Part shown: positions 43,033 to 51,826 of the stretch, one piece after another
How positions within the stretch are numbered: the first letter of the stretch is position 1
Layout of the letters: every line of letters begins with the position of its first letter
Assembly: GCF_014280435.1 (NCBI RefSeq)
Contig: NZ_CP060388.1
Location: 2,927,501 to 2,991,500 of the forward strand
Reading direction: 5' to 3'
Length of the DNA stretch: 64,000 nucleotides
Origin: Sphingobium sp. KCTC 72723
GTDB lineage: Bacteria; Pseudomonadota; Alphaproteobacteria; Sphingomonadales; Sphingomonadaceae
Translations under genes and position numbers: made by a program
Notes under the pieces: model-generated
The model's input: only the letters and a program-made list of their open reading frames with translations
Told to the model about the DNA's origin: nothing
Databases searched by the model: none

Positions 43033-43868
43033 GCTGCCTGCCGGTGTGCGGCGGCACCGATCGAACGGGCGATCGCCAGTTCGGTCAGCAGTTCGTTCAG
43101 CGGCGGAATGGCGTCGTCTCGCTCGATCATGGTGGCGACCGGGCCGATCCGTTCGATCGCCTGCGCATAAAGCGCCCATACCGATGGCGGCACGGGCTGG
43201 TCATGGGTGTCGATCAGCATGTCCGCACCCCGACTATGCCCGGCCAGATGCACCTGACGAACGCGGTCGGCGGGGATGCCCGCCAGATAGGCTAAAGGAT
43301 CGAACCCATGATTGGCGGCGCTGACGAAGATATTGTTGACGTCCAGCAACAGGTAACAGCCGGTTCGCGCGCACATGGCGTCGATGAAGGCCCATTCGGT
43401 CATTACCGAACCGTCGAAGGCGATATAGCTGGACGGGTTTTCGATCAGCATGGGCCGCTGCAATATATCCTGCGCATGGCCGATATTGGTGCAGACGATA
43501 TCGAGTGCTTCAGGCGTGCAGGGCAGGGGCAGCAGGTCGTGGGAATTGAAACTGCCATGGCGCGACCAGCTGAGATGGTCGGACACGAAAAGCGGCTCCA
43601 CCGCATCGACCAGCGCCTTGAGGCGAGCAAGGTAGGCCGGGTCCAGACCGTCGGCCGATCCGATCGACATTGACACGCCATGCAGCGCGACGGGGTGGCG
43701 TTCGCGCACACGGCGCAACGTGTCGGTGGGTCGCCCGCCATCGATCATGAAATTTTCCGAAATCACTTCGACGAAATCGACCGGAACCGTGGTTTCGAGG
43801 AAGTCGCGATAATGGTCCTTGCGCAGGCCAAGGCCATAGCCGGAAAAGGGCGGATCGGTGGCTGGCAT
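43029..43868 (-). CDS. bufB: DUF692-family multinuclear-iron enzyme BufB
   Basis: 279 aa, the normal size for DUF692 (MbnB-related). The TIM-barrel features include VDFVEVISENFM near the N-terminus, ALHGVSMSIGSADG, VSDHLSW, MLIENPSSY, LLLDVNNIFVSAANHG and HLAGHS, the clustered His, Asp and Glu residues that hold the iron atoms. The enzyme modifies Cys residues of bufferin precursors, making heterocycles that bind copper. It sits between bufA1 (61 nt upstream across a hairpin) and bufC (overlap). Confidence 0.93.
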   Translation of the reverse strand: MPATDPPFSGYGLGLRKDHYRDFLETTVPVDFVEVISENFMIDGGRPTDTLRRVRERHPVALHGVSMSIGSADGLDPAYLARLKALVDAVEPLFVSDHLSWSRHGSFNSHDLLPLPCTPEALDIVCTNIGHAQDILQRPMLIENPSSYIAFDGSVMTEWAFIDAMCARTGCYLLLDVNNIFVSAANHGFDPLAYLAGIPADRVRQVHLAGHSRGADMLIDTHDQPVPPSVWALYAQAIERIGPVATMIERDDAIPPLNELLTELAIARSIGAAAHRQAA

Positions 43869-43892
43869 GGGGGAGCCTTCGTGCAGGAGAAT

Positions 43893-43919
43893 GCCCGGCC
43901 GCTGAATGAGCGGCCGGGC
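43893..43919 (-). other. Perfect stem-loop between bufA1 and bufB
   Basis: An 11-bp perfect stem (43893-43903 with 43909-43919) and a 5-nt loop, without a T-run. It probably stabilises the bufA1 mRNA end or attenuates read-through into bufBC, so that more peptide than enzyme is made. Confidence 0.65.
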
Positions 43920-43928
43920 GGGGAAGGC

Positions 43929-44198
43929 TTATTTGGTTTCGGTCAGGCTACCGCCCGCCGTGGTGCAGGCCTTGGCAGTCATTTCCTTGAAACCATGACC
44001 CTTGCAGACGTTCATGCCCTTGCACTCGTTCGCGGCAGTCTTGCAGTCCGAGGTGCCTTTGCAGCTGTTGACGCCATAGCAATGGACGGTCTGCGCCTTG
44101 TCCGCCTTGGCAAAGGCGACGGTCGAAACGCCAGTGGTGCCGAGCGCGAGCAGAGCGGCGGTTGCGGCGAAACTGATGCTCGATGTGATGCTGGTCAT
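43929..44198 (-). CDS. bufA1: Bufferin-type RiPP precursor, DUF2282 (BufA1)
   Basis: 89 aa from ATG 44198, preceded by GGAGA. A Sec signal peptide covers residues 1 to about 29 (ending VAFA). The mature part carries six Cys, in [28 protein letters not shown] and KACTTAGG, the DUF2282 pattern. Such peptides are modified by DUF692/DUF2063 proteins and sequester copper in the periplasm. A longer frame upstream (to 44345) lacks support. A SigF-type promoter lies about 40 nt upstream, separate from the sigF-nrsF transcript. Confidence 0.9.
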   Translation of the reverse strand: MTSITSSISFAATAALLALGTTGVSTVAFAKADKAQTVHCYGVNSCKGTSDCKTAANECKGMNVCKGHGFKEMTAKACTTAGGSLTETK

Positions 44199-44238
44199 GG
44201 GATGATCTCCGAAAATGGTGCCGGGTTGGCCTCTCCAG

Positions 44239-44264
44239 TTCGGACGCAGGGAGCAGGGCGTTAC
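44239..44264 (-). promoter_or_regulatory. SigF-type promoter of bufA1 (GTAACG-N16-CGAA)
   Basis: On the minus strand, GTAACG (44264-44259) and CGAA (44242-44239) are 16 nt apart. The Caulobacter SigF elements, as I recall them, are GTAACC and CGAA. The same layout occurs twice in the sigF/bufA2 intergenic region. The start codon lies about 40 nt downstream. Confidence 0.75.
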
Positions 44265-44283
44265 AAAGGACGCTATTTTCTTT

Positions 44284-44943
44284 TCACCAGCGCAGCAGGC
44301 GCGGACCCAGCAGCGCGCCAAAACAAGCGGCAAGCCCGATGCCAAACGTGTACCATGTCAGCACGAAGATCGCCGATACTTCCGGGCAATGCAGGCAATA
44401 GAGCGTGGCGGCGCACGCGCCGGCTGCCAGTCCCGCCGCCGCCCCGGCCGCGCGTAGCCGGGTCGGTGCGAGCCGCCGGAAGGACCAGAGCAGCCCGGTG
44501 AAGATCGGCGCGGACAGGGTCAGCACCATCCATGGGCATTTCTTCCAACTGCTCCCCAGCCACATCGACAACCATTCGCCCGAAGGCACCCGCGCCATTT
44601 CCATAGCGCCGATCGCGGCAAGCAACAGGACCGGCACGGCGAGCGGCCACAACCACCGCAATCGCCCCGCATCGGGCCGGGCCAAGCGCCCGACCATCAC
44701 CAGCGCGGCGACAGCGAGAGAGACAGTATAAGCCCATTTCATCCAGAAGGCAGTGCCGCGCATCGCCAGCCCCAGATCGGGGCGAATACCCAATGCCAGA
44801 ATGACCGCGATCGTCGTGACGAGGGCGCCCGCGACGATGCCAACGGCGATACGGCGGCCAACGGCATGGCGTGACACTGGCGGCACGTTCCGGGCCAGAG
44901 AGCGGATGAGGTCGTCGGTTTTATGTGGGGTATTCACTGCCAT
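44284..44943 (-). CDS. nrsF: NrsF-type anti-sigma factor (DUF1109 family)
   Basis: 219 aa with an N-terminal cytoplasmic part ([14 protein letters not shown]) that binds the sigma factor and six hydrophobic membrane segments from about residue 28 to the end. Cys residues lie in the periplasmic parts (KKCPW and LYCLHC), consistent with sensing of metals or oxidants by NrsF proteins. The start overlaps the sigF stop by 10 nt. It holds SigF inactive at the inner membrane until copper, chromate or oxidative stress releases it. Confidence 0.92.
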   Translation of the reverse strand: MAVNTPHKTDDLIRSLARNVPPVSRHAVGRRIAVGIVAGALVTTIAVILALGIRPDLGLAMRGTAFWMKWAYTVSLAVAALVMVGRLARPDAGRLRWLWPLAVPVLLLAAIGAMEMARVPSGEWLSMWLGSSWKKCPWMVLTLSAPIFTGLLWSFRRLAPTRLRAAGAAAGLAAGACAATLYCLHCPEVSAIFVLTWYTFGIGLAACFGALLGPRLLRW

Positions 44944-45473
44944 TCCCCCTTGATCCGCGCCGCCAGCGCCCTCAACCCGCGATGGACCGAAACCTTTACG
45001 TCGGACTCGGTCAAGCCGTCCGTGCTGGCCGCTTCTGCCACGCTTAGCCCGTCGATGCGGGTGCGGCGTATGGCGCGCGCCTGCTTGCCGGGCAATTCCG
45101 CGAGCAGACGATCCATGTCCATATGCGCATGGGTTGCATCCTCAAAGCCTTCGGTAGCCAGAACATCCTCCAGACCCTCGATCGGGCAGGTCGCGCGCCG
45201 TGCGCGAAAATGGTCGATCATCTTGTAACGCGCGATCGCAAACAGCCATGCGGTGAAGGCACGGTCGCGGTCATAAGTGGCGCGGCGAGTGTGAACGGCA
45301 ATCAGCGTTTCCTGCACAAGATCCTCGATATCATCCCCGCCATCGCACATGCGGCGGCGGTAGAAGGCGCGCAGCAACGGAACGAGCGCCGCCAATAGCG
45401 CGGCATGGGCCACGGCGTCGCCATCAAGGCCGCCGATCATCATCGTCCTGAGCTGGTCTTCACTTGCCCGCAT
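44934..45473 (-). CDS. sigF: ECF RNA polymerase sigma factor SigF
   Basis: 179 aa. Region 2 includes [15 protein letters not shown] and [16 protein letters not shown]; region 4 includes [20 protein letters not shown] and [15 protein letters not shown]. It is the sigma partner of NrsF, and its operon starts from its own type of promoter (GTAACC-N16-CGAA at 45518-45493), so it is auto-activated. AGGAG lies 5 nt upstream of ATG 45473. Targets visible here are its own operon, bufA1-bufB-bufC and bufA2-doxX. Confidence 0.93.
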   Translation of the reverse strand: MRASEDQLRTMMIGGLDGDAVAHAALLAALVPLLRAFYRRRMCDGGDDIEDLVQETLIAVHTRRATYDRDRAFTAWLFAIARYKMIDHFRARRATCPIEGLEDVLATEGFEDATHAHMDMDRLLAELPGKQARAIRRTRIDGLSVAEAASTDGLTESDVKVSVHRGLRALAARIKGEWQ

Positions 45474-45492
45474 TCACGCTCCTGATCCGTCA

Positions 45493-45518
45493 TTCGCTAT
45501 CGGGGTGGCAAAGGTTAC
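45493..45518 (-). promoter_or_regulatory. SigF-type promoter of sigF-nrsF (GTAACC-N16-CGAA)
   Basis: Minus-strand GTAACC at 45518-45513 and CGAA at 45496-45493, with a 16-nt spacer. It is followed by a short leader and ATG 45473. It implies positive autoregulation. Confidence 0.8.
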
Positions 45519-45553
45519 AGCAAGGCTACAGGAAAAATCTTGCGGACGGCATT

Positions 45554-45579
45554 GTAACCTTTGCATCTGCCTGCCCGAA
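45554..45579 (+). promoter_or_regulatory. SigF-type promoter of bufA2-doxX (GTAACC-N16-CGAA)
   Basis: Plus-strand GTAACC at 45554-45559 and CGAA at 45576-45579, 16-nt spacer. It drives the divergent gene, with a leader of about 95 nt to ATG 45682. Confidence 0.8.
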
Positions 45580-45681
45580 TTGTCTGTCATGACCCGGCCA
45601 GTAATGCCGCCATCGGGTCGCCCGGTCACGGCATGGTCATCGCCCCGCCACCGGGACGGCGCATTTTACAGGATAAGTTCC

Positions 45682-45948
45682 ATGACAAAGACCCATGCCA
45701 CTTTGGCTGCTGCACTTGCACTCTCGATCGCTACCGGCGCCACAGCCGCCCCGACCAGCAAGTCGACCGAAAAATGCTATGGCGTATCGCTGGCGGGCAA
45801 GAATGACTGCAAGGCCGGCGCCGGCACCAGTTGCGCAGGATCTTCCAAGGTCGATTATCAGGGCGATGCCTGGAAACTGGTCAAGGCTGGTACCTGCGTC
45901 AAGACCAAGACTCCCAAGGGTTTGGGATCGCTGACGCCCAAGGCCTGA
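45682..45948 (+). CDS. bufA2: Second bufferin-type precursor, DUF2282 (BufA2)
   Basis: 88 aa from ATG 45682 with CAGGATAAG upstream. The signal peptide ends near TAAA; the mature region carries four Cys in [27 protein letters not shown] and AGTCVK. This is the four-Cys DUF2282 form, distinct from the six-Cys BufA1. No DUF692/DUF2063 pair follows; instead a DoxX gene does, so this peptide must be modified by the bufB-bufC pair on the other strand, or not at all. A longer frame back to 45505 has no support. Confidence 0.88.
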   Translation: MTKTHATLAAALALSIATGATAAPTSKSTEKCYGVSLAGKNDCKAGAGTSCAGSSKVDYQGDAWKLVKAGTCVKTKTPKGLGSLTPKA

Positions 45949-45962
45949 ACCTGCCCCCTCAC

Positions 45963-45999
45963 GCATCCGGCTGAAGTCCCCCGTGCCGACGCCGGATGC
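45963..45999 (+). other. Stem-loop between bufA2 and doxX
   Basis: Perfect 9-bp arms GCATCCGGC (45963-45971) and GCCGGATGC (45991-45999) with a 19-nt loop and no T-run. Like the hairpin after bufA1, it may keep precursor mRNA more abundant than the downstream message. Confidence 0.45.
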
Positions 46000-46024
46000 G
46001 CCCCTCCATGCAGAGTTGATCGCC

Positions 46025-46531
46025 ATGCCAGCCCTTAACGTGTCCGAATTGCACAATCGCTTTGTCGACATCCTTACCCGCCTGCTGCCCCAAAGCCTGC
46101 TGCTGCTGGTTGCGCGCGTAAGTATCGCGGCGATCTTCTTCCAGTCGGGACGAACCAAGGTGGAAGGGTTGCTGACCATTACGCCTGGCACCTATGACCT
46201 GTTCAGCAGCGAATATGCGTTGCCGTTCATTGCGCCGCATATCGCGGCGCAGGCTGCGACCTATAGCGAGCATATATTCCCGATACTGCTCATCCTTGGC
46301 CTGTTCACCCGGCCTGCGGCGATTGCCTTGTTGGGCATGACTGCGGTTATTCAGATATTCGTCTATCCCGACGCCTGGCCAACGCATCTGGGCTGGACGG
46401 CGATCCTGCTGCCGCTGGTCGGTCGCGGAGGAGGCGCCTGGTCGCTGGATCATCACATACAAAAGATGCCCGGCAGTCAGGCCGCCGGGCGCAAGAGCAG
46501 GGATGAGAACCGACCCACAGGGGAAGAGTAA
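46025..46531 (+). CDS. DoxX-family membrane protein
   Basis: 168 aa from ATG 46025 (GTG 45983 is an alternative). It has four membrane helices typical of DoxX: LLVARVSIAAIFFQSGRTK, PHIAAQAATYSEHIFPILLILGL (given here in two parts: the helix from IFPILLILGL), AAIALLGMTAVIQIFVYP and HLGWTAILLPLVGRG. DoxX genes are regular companions of bufferin operons and are linked to oxidative stress and quinone or thiol chemistry. It is co-transcribed with bufA2 under a SigF-type promoter. Confidence 0.9.
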   Translation: MPALNVSELHNRFVDILTRLLPQSLLLLVARVSIAAIFFQSGRTKVEGLLTITPGTYDLFSSEYALPFIAPHIAAQAATYSEHIFPILLILGLFTRPAAIALLGMTAVIQIFVYPDAWPTHLGWTAILLPLVGRGGGAWSLDHHIQKMPGSQAAGRKSRDENRPTGEE

Positions 46532-46689
46532 AGTTTCCGAAGCAAAGGGTTCGGTTTCCGCCAGCCTCATGATCGACGTGCCGCCAAACCCGCCCGAACG
46601 ATAATTGCGCGCAACGCCCCCTATGACACCGATGGCGGGCAATATTATGTCTGCTTGGGCCTGAGCTTCTGATCGGTTAGGGTCGGGAA

Positions 46690-47952
46690 ATGGATTTCAC
46701 GCGCAGGCAGATGATGGCGGCAGGAGCGGCAATGCTAGTGGCGGGGCGGGTCTCAGCTGCGCTGCCGACGGTCGCAGTGGTTCGGCCCGATGATGAGGCA
46801 TATTGGGCCAGCGTGGCTGCCCAATACGATGTGACGCGCGACGTCATTCAACTGGAAAATGGCAATTGGGGCATGATGGCCCGACCGGTGCTGGCCCATT
46901 ATGAAATGGCGGTGCGGCGGGTCAATCGCGACACCAGCTATTATGCACGCCGCAGCCTGACGCCAGACCTGATTGCGGTTCGCGATAGGGTTGCGACGAA
47001 GATGGGCGTGGCCCCACAGGAGATCGCTTTCACCCGCAATGCGACCGAAGCGTTGAAGGCGCTTATCGTTGGTTATAACCGATTACGGCCGGGGGATGCG
47101 GTTCTTCATGCCGATCTCGACTATGACAGTATGCAGGCTTGCCTTGCGTCGCTCAAGCATAGTCGTGGCGTTGATCTGCTGTCCATCGCCTTGCCCGAAC
47201 CGGCGACCTATCAGGGTTTGATCGACGCCTATGAAGCCGCGCTCAAGGCCAATCCGAAGGTCCGTCTGATTTTGCTGACGCATCTGAGCCACCGGACCGG
47301 GCTGGTGCTGCCGGTTCGGGAAATCGTGGCGATGGCCCGCGCGCGTGGCGTCGATGCGATTGTCGATGCGGCGCATAGTTGGGGCCAACTCGATTTCCGC
47401 CCGGCAGACCTGGATGCGGATTTCATCGGTTTCAATCTGCATAAATGGTGGGGCGCTCCTTTGGGCGTCGGCGTCATCTATATTCGCAAGAGCAAGATCG
47501 ACCTGATCGACCCGGACAGCGCGAATAGTCCGCCCTTTGCGGCCAACAGCCAAGCGCGGGTCCACACCGGCACCGTCGATTTCGCCGCGCAGTTGACTGT
47601 CCCTGCCGCGCCGGATTTTCAGGACGGGATCGGGGATGCCGCCCGTGCCGCCCGGCTTTCTTACTTGCGCAACCTGTGGACCGAAACGCTGCGGGGTACG
47701 ACGGGGCTTGAGATATTGACCCCTGCCGATCCCCGGCTGCACGGGTGCATCACGTCTTTTCGTTTTGCGGGGCGGACCAGTGTGCAGGATAATGCTGCCA
47801 TCGCCAAACGACTGCTCGACGAATATCGCATCTTTTCCGTTCATCGTGACGGGCCTGCGCGGGGCGCATGTGTGCGGATTACCCCCGCACTGTTCAACAG
47901 CGTTTCTGATATTCGCGCGCTTGAAAAAGCCATTCCAAAATTGCTGGGTTAG
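46690..47952 (+). CDS. Class V aminotransferase-fold PLP enzyme with a Tat signal (isopenicillin N epimerase-like)
   Basis: 420 aa. A twin-arginine-type signal (FTRRQMMAAGAAMLVAG, cleaved near SAA) directs a folded protein to the periplasm. The PLP domain shows TRNATEALKALI, VDAAHSWGQLDF with the cofactor-binding Asp, and the Schiff-base Lys in FNLHKWWGAP; the small domain has CVRITPALFN. Related proteins include isopenicillin N epimerase and cysteine desulfurase-like enzymes. An exported PLP enzyme is uncommon; its substrate, perhaps an amino acid derivative or a peptide, is not evident. No operon partner is seen. Confidence 0.88.
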   Translation: MDFTRRQMMAAGAAMLVAGRVSAALPTVAVVRPDDEAYWASVAAQYDVTRDVIQLENGNWGMMARPVLAHYEMAVRRVNRDTSYYARRSLTPDLIAVRDRVATKMGVAPQEIAFTRNATEALKALIVGYNRLRPGDAVLHADLDYDSMQACLASLKHSRGVDLLSIALPEPATYQGLIDAYEAALKANPKVRLILLTHLSHRTGLVLPVREIVAMARARGVDAIVDAAHSWGQLDFRPADLDADFIGFNLHKWWGAPLGVGVIYIRKSKIDLIDPDSANSPPFAANSQARVHTGTVDFAAQLTVPAAPDFQDGIGDAARAARLSYLRNLWTETLRGTTGLEILTPADPRLHGCITSFRFAGRTSVQDNAAIAKRLLDEYRIFSVHRDGPARGACVRITPALFNSVSDIRALEKAIPKLLG

Positions 47953-47965
47953 GCCTGGTTCGACA

Positions 47966-47993
47966 GGGTGCCGCTCTCCACAAGGCGGCACCC
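47966..47993. terminator. Stem-loop between convergent genes, possible bidirectional terminator
   Basis: Perfect 9-bp arms GGGTGCCGC and GCGGCACCC with a 10-nt loop, no T-run on either side. It lies between the aminotransferase and phosphatase stops. Confidence 0.4.
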
Positions 47994-48017
47994 CGATGAT
48001 CCATCCTTAGCGCATTT

Positions 48018-49079
48018 TCAGTCCAGCATCGTTGCCCGCAATGTGACGATGTCTGCGTCCGTCAATCCCAGCGCTTTCTTCATAAAGCCTTCAGATCCGC
48101 CATATTGCGCATCAACATAGGTGAAGAATTGCGCCAGATGCGACGCGCCGCTCGGCGTGTAGAGCGGTTCGGCCACCGTGCGTTTCTTCTCATCCGCCGC
48201 ATAATAATATTTCAGGATCGGGTTGTTGGGATAGTCGGCGGGATTGACCTTGGGCATTTCCCATTGCGGGCGGCGCAGGGCGGTGGACATGTGATAGTCC
48301 TTCAGGATCGTGTCGCGATCCACGCCCAGCATGTCGTAAAGCAGCGCCGTCGCCATGCCCGTGCGATCTTGCCCCGCCGAACAATGGTAGATTACTGCCC
48401 CTTCATTCGCCTCGATCCGGCGATAGAGCGCGCGCAATTGCGGGACGAGCATCTTTTCCATGCCCTGATAGACATTTTCGCCATTGCCCTTGCCGAAATT
48501 CGCCATCAGGGGCTTGAGCGAATAATCATTGGCAATGAATAGCGCGCCGGTGCGATCGTCGACCAGATCCGGGGCGACTTCGCGCTCTTCGATCGAGCGG
48601 AAGTCGACGACCGATCCAATGCCAAGCTGGTCGATCAGGCTGTAGTCCGCCTCGCTCAGCAATGGCATCGCACCGGACCGATATGCCTTACCCCAGCGTA
48701 TGGTGCGGCCATCCTTGGTCACATAGCCGCCTATGTCGCGGAAATTGCTGCCCTGTTCCAGCGGCAGAACCCGTTCGCCGACGACGTTGACATGGCCCTT
48801 ACGGTCCTTGAGCAGGACATAGCGGCGGCTGTTGGCCGGGATGGCCAGCGTCAGCTTGCCGTCCTTGCCCGCTGCCTTGATCAGGCCCGGCTCGACCTGC
48901 TGGTCGGCCTTGTCGATCATGCCATCCTGGCTGATCCAGATCGCGACCGGCACCGTTTCGCCCCGGTCTAGGGTGACGTTGGCCGCGTCGATCCGGGTCA
49001 GGGTTGCAGCCTCCCGCGCGTTCGCCGGGGTGGCGATCGACGCGGCAAGGGCCAGCGAGGTGATTAGCGTGATGCGCAT
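48018..49079 (-). CDS. Secreted tyrosine-protein-phosphatase-like enzyme (Y_phosphatase3 type)
   Basis: 353 aa from ATG 49079, with GGAG 8 nt upstream and a signal peptide (LITSLALAASIATPANA). An N-terminal beta domain of about 110 residues precedes the phosphatase domain, which shows GSNFRDIGGYVT, SVVDFRSIEERE and the P-loop HCSAGQDRTG with nucleophile Cys and Arg. It is exported, so protein phosphotyrosine is an unlikely target; family relatives act on phosphoinositides and other phosphoesters. It directly follows TBDR 4 in one operon. A TTG at 49097 overlaps the receptor stop but is a weaker start. Confidence 0.85.
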   Translation of the reverse strand: MRITLITSLALAASIATPANAREAATLTRIDAANVTLDRGETVPVAIWISQDGMIDKADQQVEPGLIKAAGKDGKLTLAIPANSRRYVLLKDRKGHVNVVGERVLPLEQGSNFRDIGGYVTKDGRTIRWGKAYRSGAMPLLSEADYSLIDQLGIGSVVDFRSIEEREVAPDLVDDRTGALFIANDYSLKPLMANFGKGNGENVYQGMEKMLVPQLRALYRRIEANEGAVIYHCSAGQDRTGMATALLYDMLGVDRDTILKDYHMSTALRRPQWEMPKVNPADYPNNPILKYYYAADEKKRTVAEPLYTPSGASHLAQFFTYVDAQYGGSEGFMKKALGLTDADIVTLRATMLD

Positions 49080-49093
49080 CTGTCTATTCTCCG

Positions 49094-51658
49094 TCAAAAG
49101 CTGAAGCGCGCGCCGAACAGGTAGCGCGAACCGATTTGTTCGACCTCCGTCGGCGTTGCCGTGGTGCCTTGATAGGCGATATATTTTTCGTTGGTCAGGT
49201 TCGACAGGTCGGCAAACAGCGTCAGATTTTCGTTGATGGCATAGCGCAGCGACACATCGAGATTTTCATAGCCCTTGCGATATTCGCCGCTGCCAAAGCC
49301 GCCCAGCGTGTCGAGCCAGTTGGAACGCCATTGATAGCTGGCACGAGCCGACAGGCCATATTTTTCGTAGAAGATGGAAGCATTGGCGATCTTCTTGGAC
49401 ATGCCCTGAAACGCGATACCCTGCTGCGTGGGCGTGTCGAAGCTGCCGTCCAGCAGAGTGACGTTACCCTGAAAACCGAAGCCATCGAGCGCGCCGGGCA
49501 GGAAGTCGAACTGTTTGAGCAGGTTGAACTCGACGCCGTAAAGCTTGCCGCTGCGCCCATTATAGGTGCCGCTGAGCAGGTAGGCGGAGCGATCGACCCC
49601 GCCAAAGTCGTAGAAATCGCTGCCGACCGCCGCCTGATTTTGATAGAGGACATTGTCGACCCAGCGGTGGAAGGCTGCGACCGATACCATGCCGTTACCG
49701 GGCAGATAATATTCGATGCTGGCGTCCGCGCCCCAGGTATATTCGGGCTTCAATGCTGGGTTGCCGCCGCCGATCGTGCCGGGGCTGTTGGTGTCGTTGA
49801 TCGACGCGCCGACGCGGATTGCGCCATAGGCCGGGCGCGACACGCCGCGTTGGCCCGCCACGCGCAGAAGCAGATTTTCGGTCGCGGCATATTTGATGTT
49901 CAGGCTGGGGAAGAAATCGGTCTTGCTGCTTTCATAGACCAGCGGCGTGGCGACACCGCTGGCGACGACGGTGCCGCGATTGTCCATCAGATAGCGTTCC
50001 ATGCGCACGCCACCCACGGCGGTCAGCGCGCCGCTTTCAACCTTGCCCATGACATAGGCAGCCAGCGTCCGTTCACGCTGGGCATAACGGTCGGCGTCCG
50101 GCACGTCGAGCGCCGGATTGTAACGACCAGCCGCTGTCAACCGGTCGAGCAGGCTGAGCGCATCGTCGCGAATGGCGACATTATCGACATAGTTGAGCGT
50201 GACGCCGAGCGGGAAGCCGGTGTCCCACGGCCGGTTCGTGACATAGCTGTTGATGTTGAAAGGCTGGCCCACCGACGCGCCCAGCGCACCAAGGGCAGCA
50301 ACATTGGCGGTCGAGAAATTATTGCCCGCAATGTCACGATCGGCATAGAGGCCGCCCGCCGACAGCATAAGATCGCCGATTTCCTTGGAAAGGTCGAATT
50401 TTGCGGTGTAGCTGTTGGAAACTGTTTTTTGCCGCGCGGCGATCAATATCGTGCTGCTGGCCGAAAGCGTGGCCTGGTTGAACGCCCCGTTGACGTTGAC
50501 GATGGGGAAATTGGGGGCGCTATTGTCGTAGCTGAGCGACAGATTGTTCGCCCCGCTGGTGGACGACTGGATCAGCGGCAGGAAGGTGGTGTTTTCGGTG
50601 CGGCTGTAATTGAACTTGAACGAAGCTTTCAACCCGTCATCGGTGGCATAATCGCCGCCCACCGTGCCGATATAGTTGCGGTTACGATATTCGCCGAAAT
50701 TGAACGTTCCGCGCAACGGCACCCCGGTCAGGCTGCCGCTGTCCTGCGTGCGGGTGCCGCCAGTCGCGCGGTCCAGCCGGAATTCATATTGGTTGCGCTG
50801 TTCATTATCGTTGAATTCGGAAAAAATCGCCTTGGCATAGATGCGCTGGCCTTCTTCCGGGCTATATTCCACGCCGCCGAACAGGCCGTTATTCCATCGT
50901 TCGATCTCATATTGGCGCACGTCGAATTCGGTCGGCCCCTTGGCATCATAGGCGCCCACTTCGCGGTTGTCGGTCAACTGCTTGCGGCGATAGTGCGATC
51001 CGCCCACGACCACGCCGAACACATCGTTGGACCATGACAGGCGCAGCGAACCCTGACGCTGTTCGCCCTTGCCCAGGTCCATGAAGCCATAGCCTGCGTC
51101 GCCCGTTACATGCAGGCCTTTACGGTCCATCGGCGAATAGGTGCGCAGGTCGATGGTGGCGACGATGGCGTCGGCCTGAAGGTCGCTGGTCAGCGATTTG
51201 TTGATGACCATTTGCGACAGCAGCACGGCGGGGATCGCGTCGAAGCGGAAGGCGCGGGTGTCGCCGCCCTCGTCCACGCCGACCATCGGGATGCCGTCGA
51301 TGCTGACCGAAGTCCAGCGATTGGGCGCACCGCGCACCTGAATATAGCGTTCCTGACCCTGATCGCGCTGCACGGCGACGGCGGGCAGGCGCGACAGGGC
51401 GGCGGCAGCATTCTGGTCGGGGAAGCGGCCAACCGCATCGGCGGCGGCGACATCGGACAGATTGTTCGCCGCGCGCTTGATCGCGATCGAATCCTGCTGC
51501 GCCGACAGGATGGATCCGGTCACGACGATCGCTTCGCCTTCATCGAACGCTTCAACCGCCGCAGGCGGTGCATCCTGCGCGGCCAGTGCTGGCTGCGAAA
51601 CGGCGAGGATGCCGCAAAGGGCGGTGGTGCGTAATAGCAGGCGGCCAGGCAATGTCAT
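49094..51658 (-). CDS. TonB-dependent receptor (TBDR 4)
   Basis: 854 aa from ATG 51658; the open frame back to 51733 lacks a signal. The signal peptide ends ALAAQ. The plug contains GEAIVVTGSILSAQ, DAVGRFPDQNAAAALSRLP and MVINKSLTSDLQADAI; the barrel ends in YLFGARFSF. Receptors with DAVGRFPDQNAA are a sphingomonad/Caulobacter subgroup often found next to phosphatases or phytase-like enzymes in my experience of such loci. It forms an operon with the secreted phosphatase and is divergent from a double-TetR regulator. Confidence 0.92.
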   Translation of the reverse strand: MTLPGRLLLRTTALCGILAVSQPALAAQDAPPAAVEAFDEGEAIVVTGSILSAQQDSIAIKRAANNLSDVAAADAVGRFPDQNAAAALSRLPAVAVQRDQGQERYIQVRGAPNRWTSVSIDGIPMVGVDEGGDTRAFRFDAIPAVLLSQMVINKSLTSDLQADAIVATIDLRTYSPMDRKGLHVTGDAGYGFMDLGKGEQRQGSLRLSWSNDVFGVVVGGSHYRRKQLTDNREVGAYDAKGPTEFDVRQYEIERWNNGLFGGVEYSPEEGQRIYAKAIFSEFNDNEQRNQYEFRLDRATGGTRTQDSGSLTGVPLRGTFNFGEYRNRNYIGTVGGDYATDDGLKASFKFNYSRTENTTFLPLIQSSTSGANNLSLSYDNSAPNFPIVNVNGAFNQATLSASSTILIAARQKTVSNSYTAKFDLSKEIGDLMLSAGGLYADRDIAGNNFSTANVAALGALGASVGQPFNINSYVTNRPWDTGFPLGVTLNYVDNVAIRDDALSLLDRLTAAGRYNPALDVPDADRYAQRERTLAAYVMGKVESGALTAVGGVRMERYLMDNRGTVVASGVATPLVYESSKTDFFPSLNIKYAATENLLLRVAGQRGVSRPAYGAIRVGASINDTNSPGTIGGGNPALKPEYTWGADASIEYYLPGNGMVSVAAFHRWVDNVLYQNQAAVGSDFYDFGGVDRSAYLLSGTYNGRSGKLYGVEFNLLKQFDFLPGALDGFGFQGNVTLLDGSFDTPTQQGIAFQGMSKKIANASIFYEKYGLSARASYQWRSNWLDTLGGFGSGEYRKGYENLDVSLRYAINENLTLFADLSNLTNEKYIAYQGTTATPTEVEQIGSRYLFGARFSF

Positions 51659-51692
51659 GATCGGTTCCCCCAATTGGTTCGCCGGTCCGCTA

Positions 51693-51700
51693 GAACGTTC
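51693..51700. promoter_or_regulatory. Palindrome GAACGTTC in the TBDR 4/TetR divergent region
   Basis: The 8-bp palindrome starts the longer GAACGTTCGTATG. A similar ACGTTCATACC lies at 51807-51817, close to the TetR start. Two related sites in one divergent region would suit autoregulation by the TetR-type protein. Weak evidence. Confidence 0.3.
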
Positions 51701-51826
51701 GTATGTAACTAATATGACGTTTGGCATGGTCATGAAAATGTCTGTATGGAGCGTCAGGCATCTCGTTCGGTGAACCCGACCTTGCTATGCTGCCTGTTCT
51801 ACTACCCACGTTCATACCGGAAAATC

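Noticed and set aside
49136..51037. 633-codon plus-strand open frame opposite TBDR 4
   Set aside because: Antisense shadow of a receptor with a clear signal peptide and plug.
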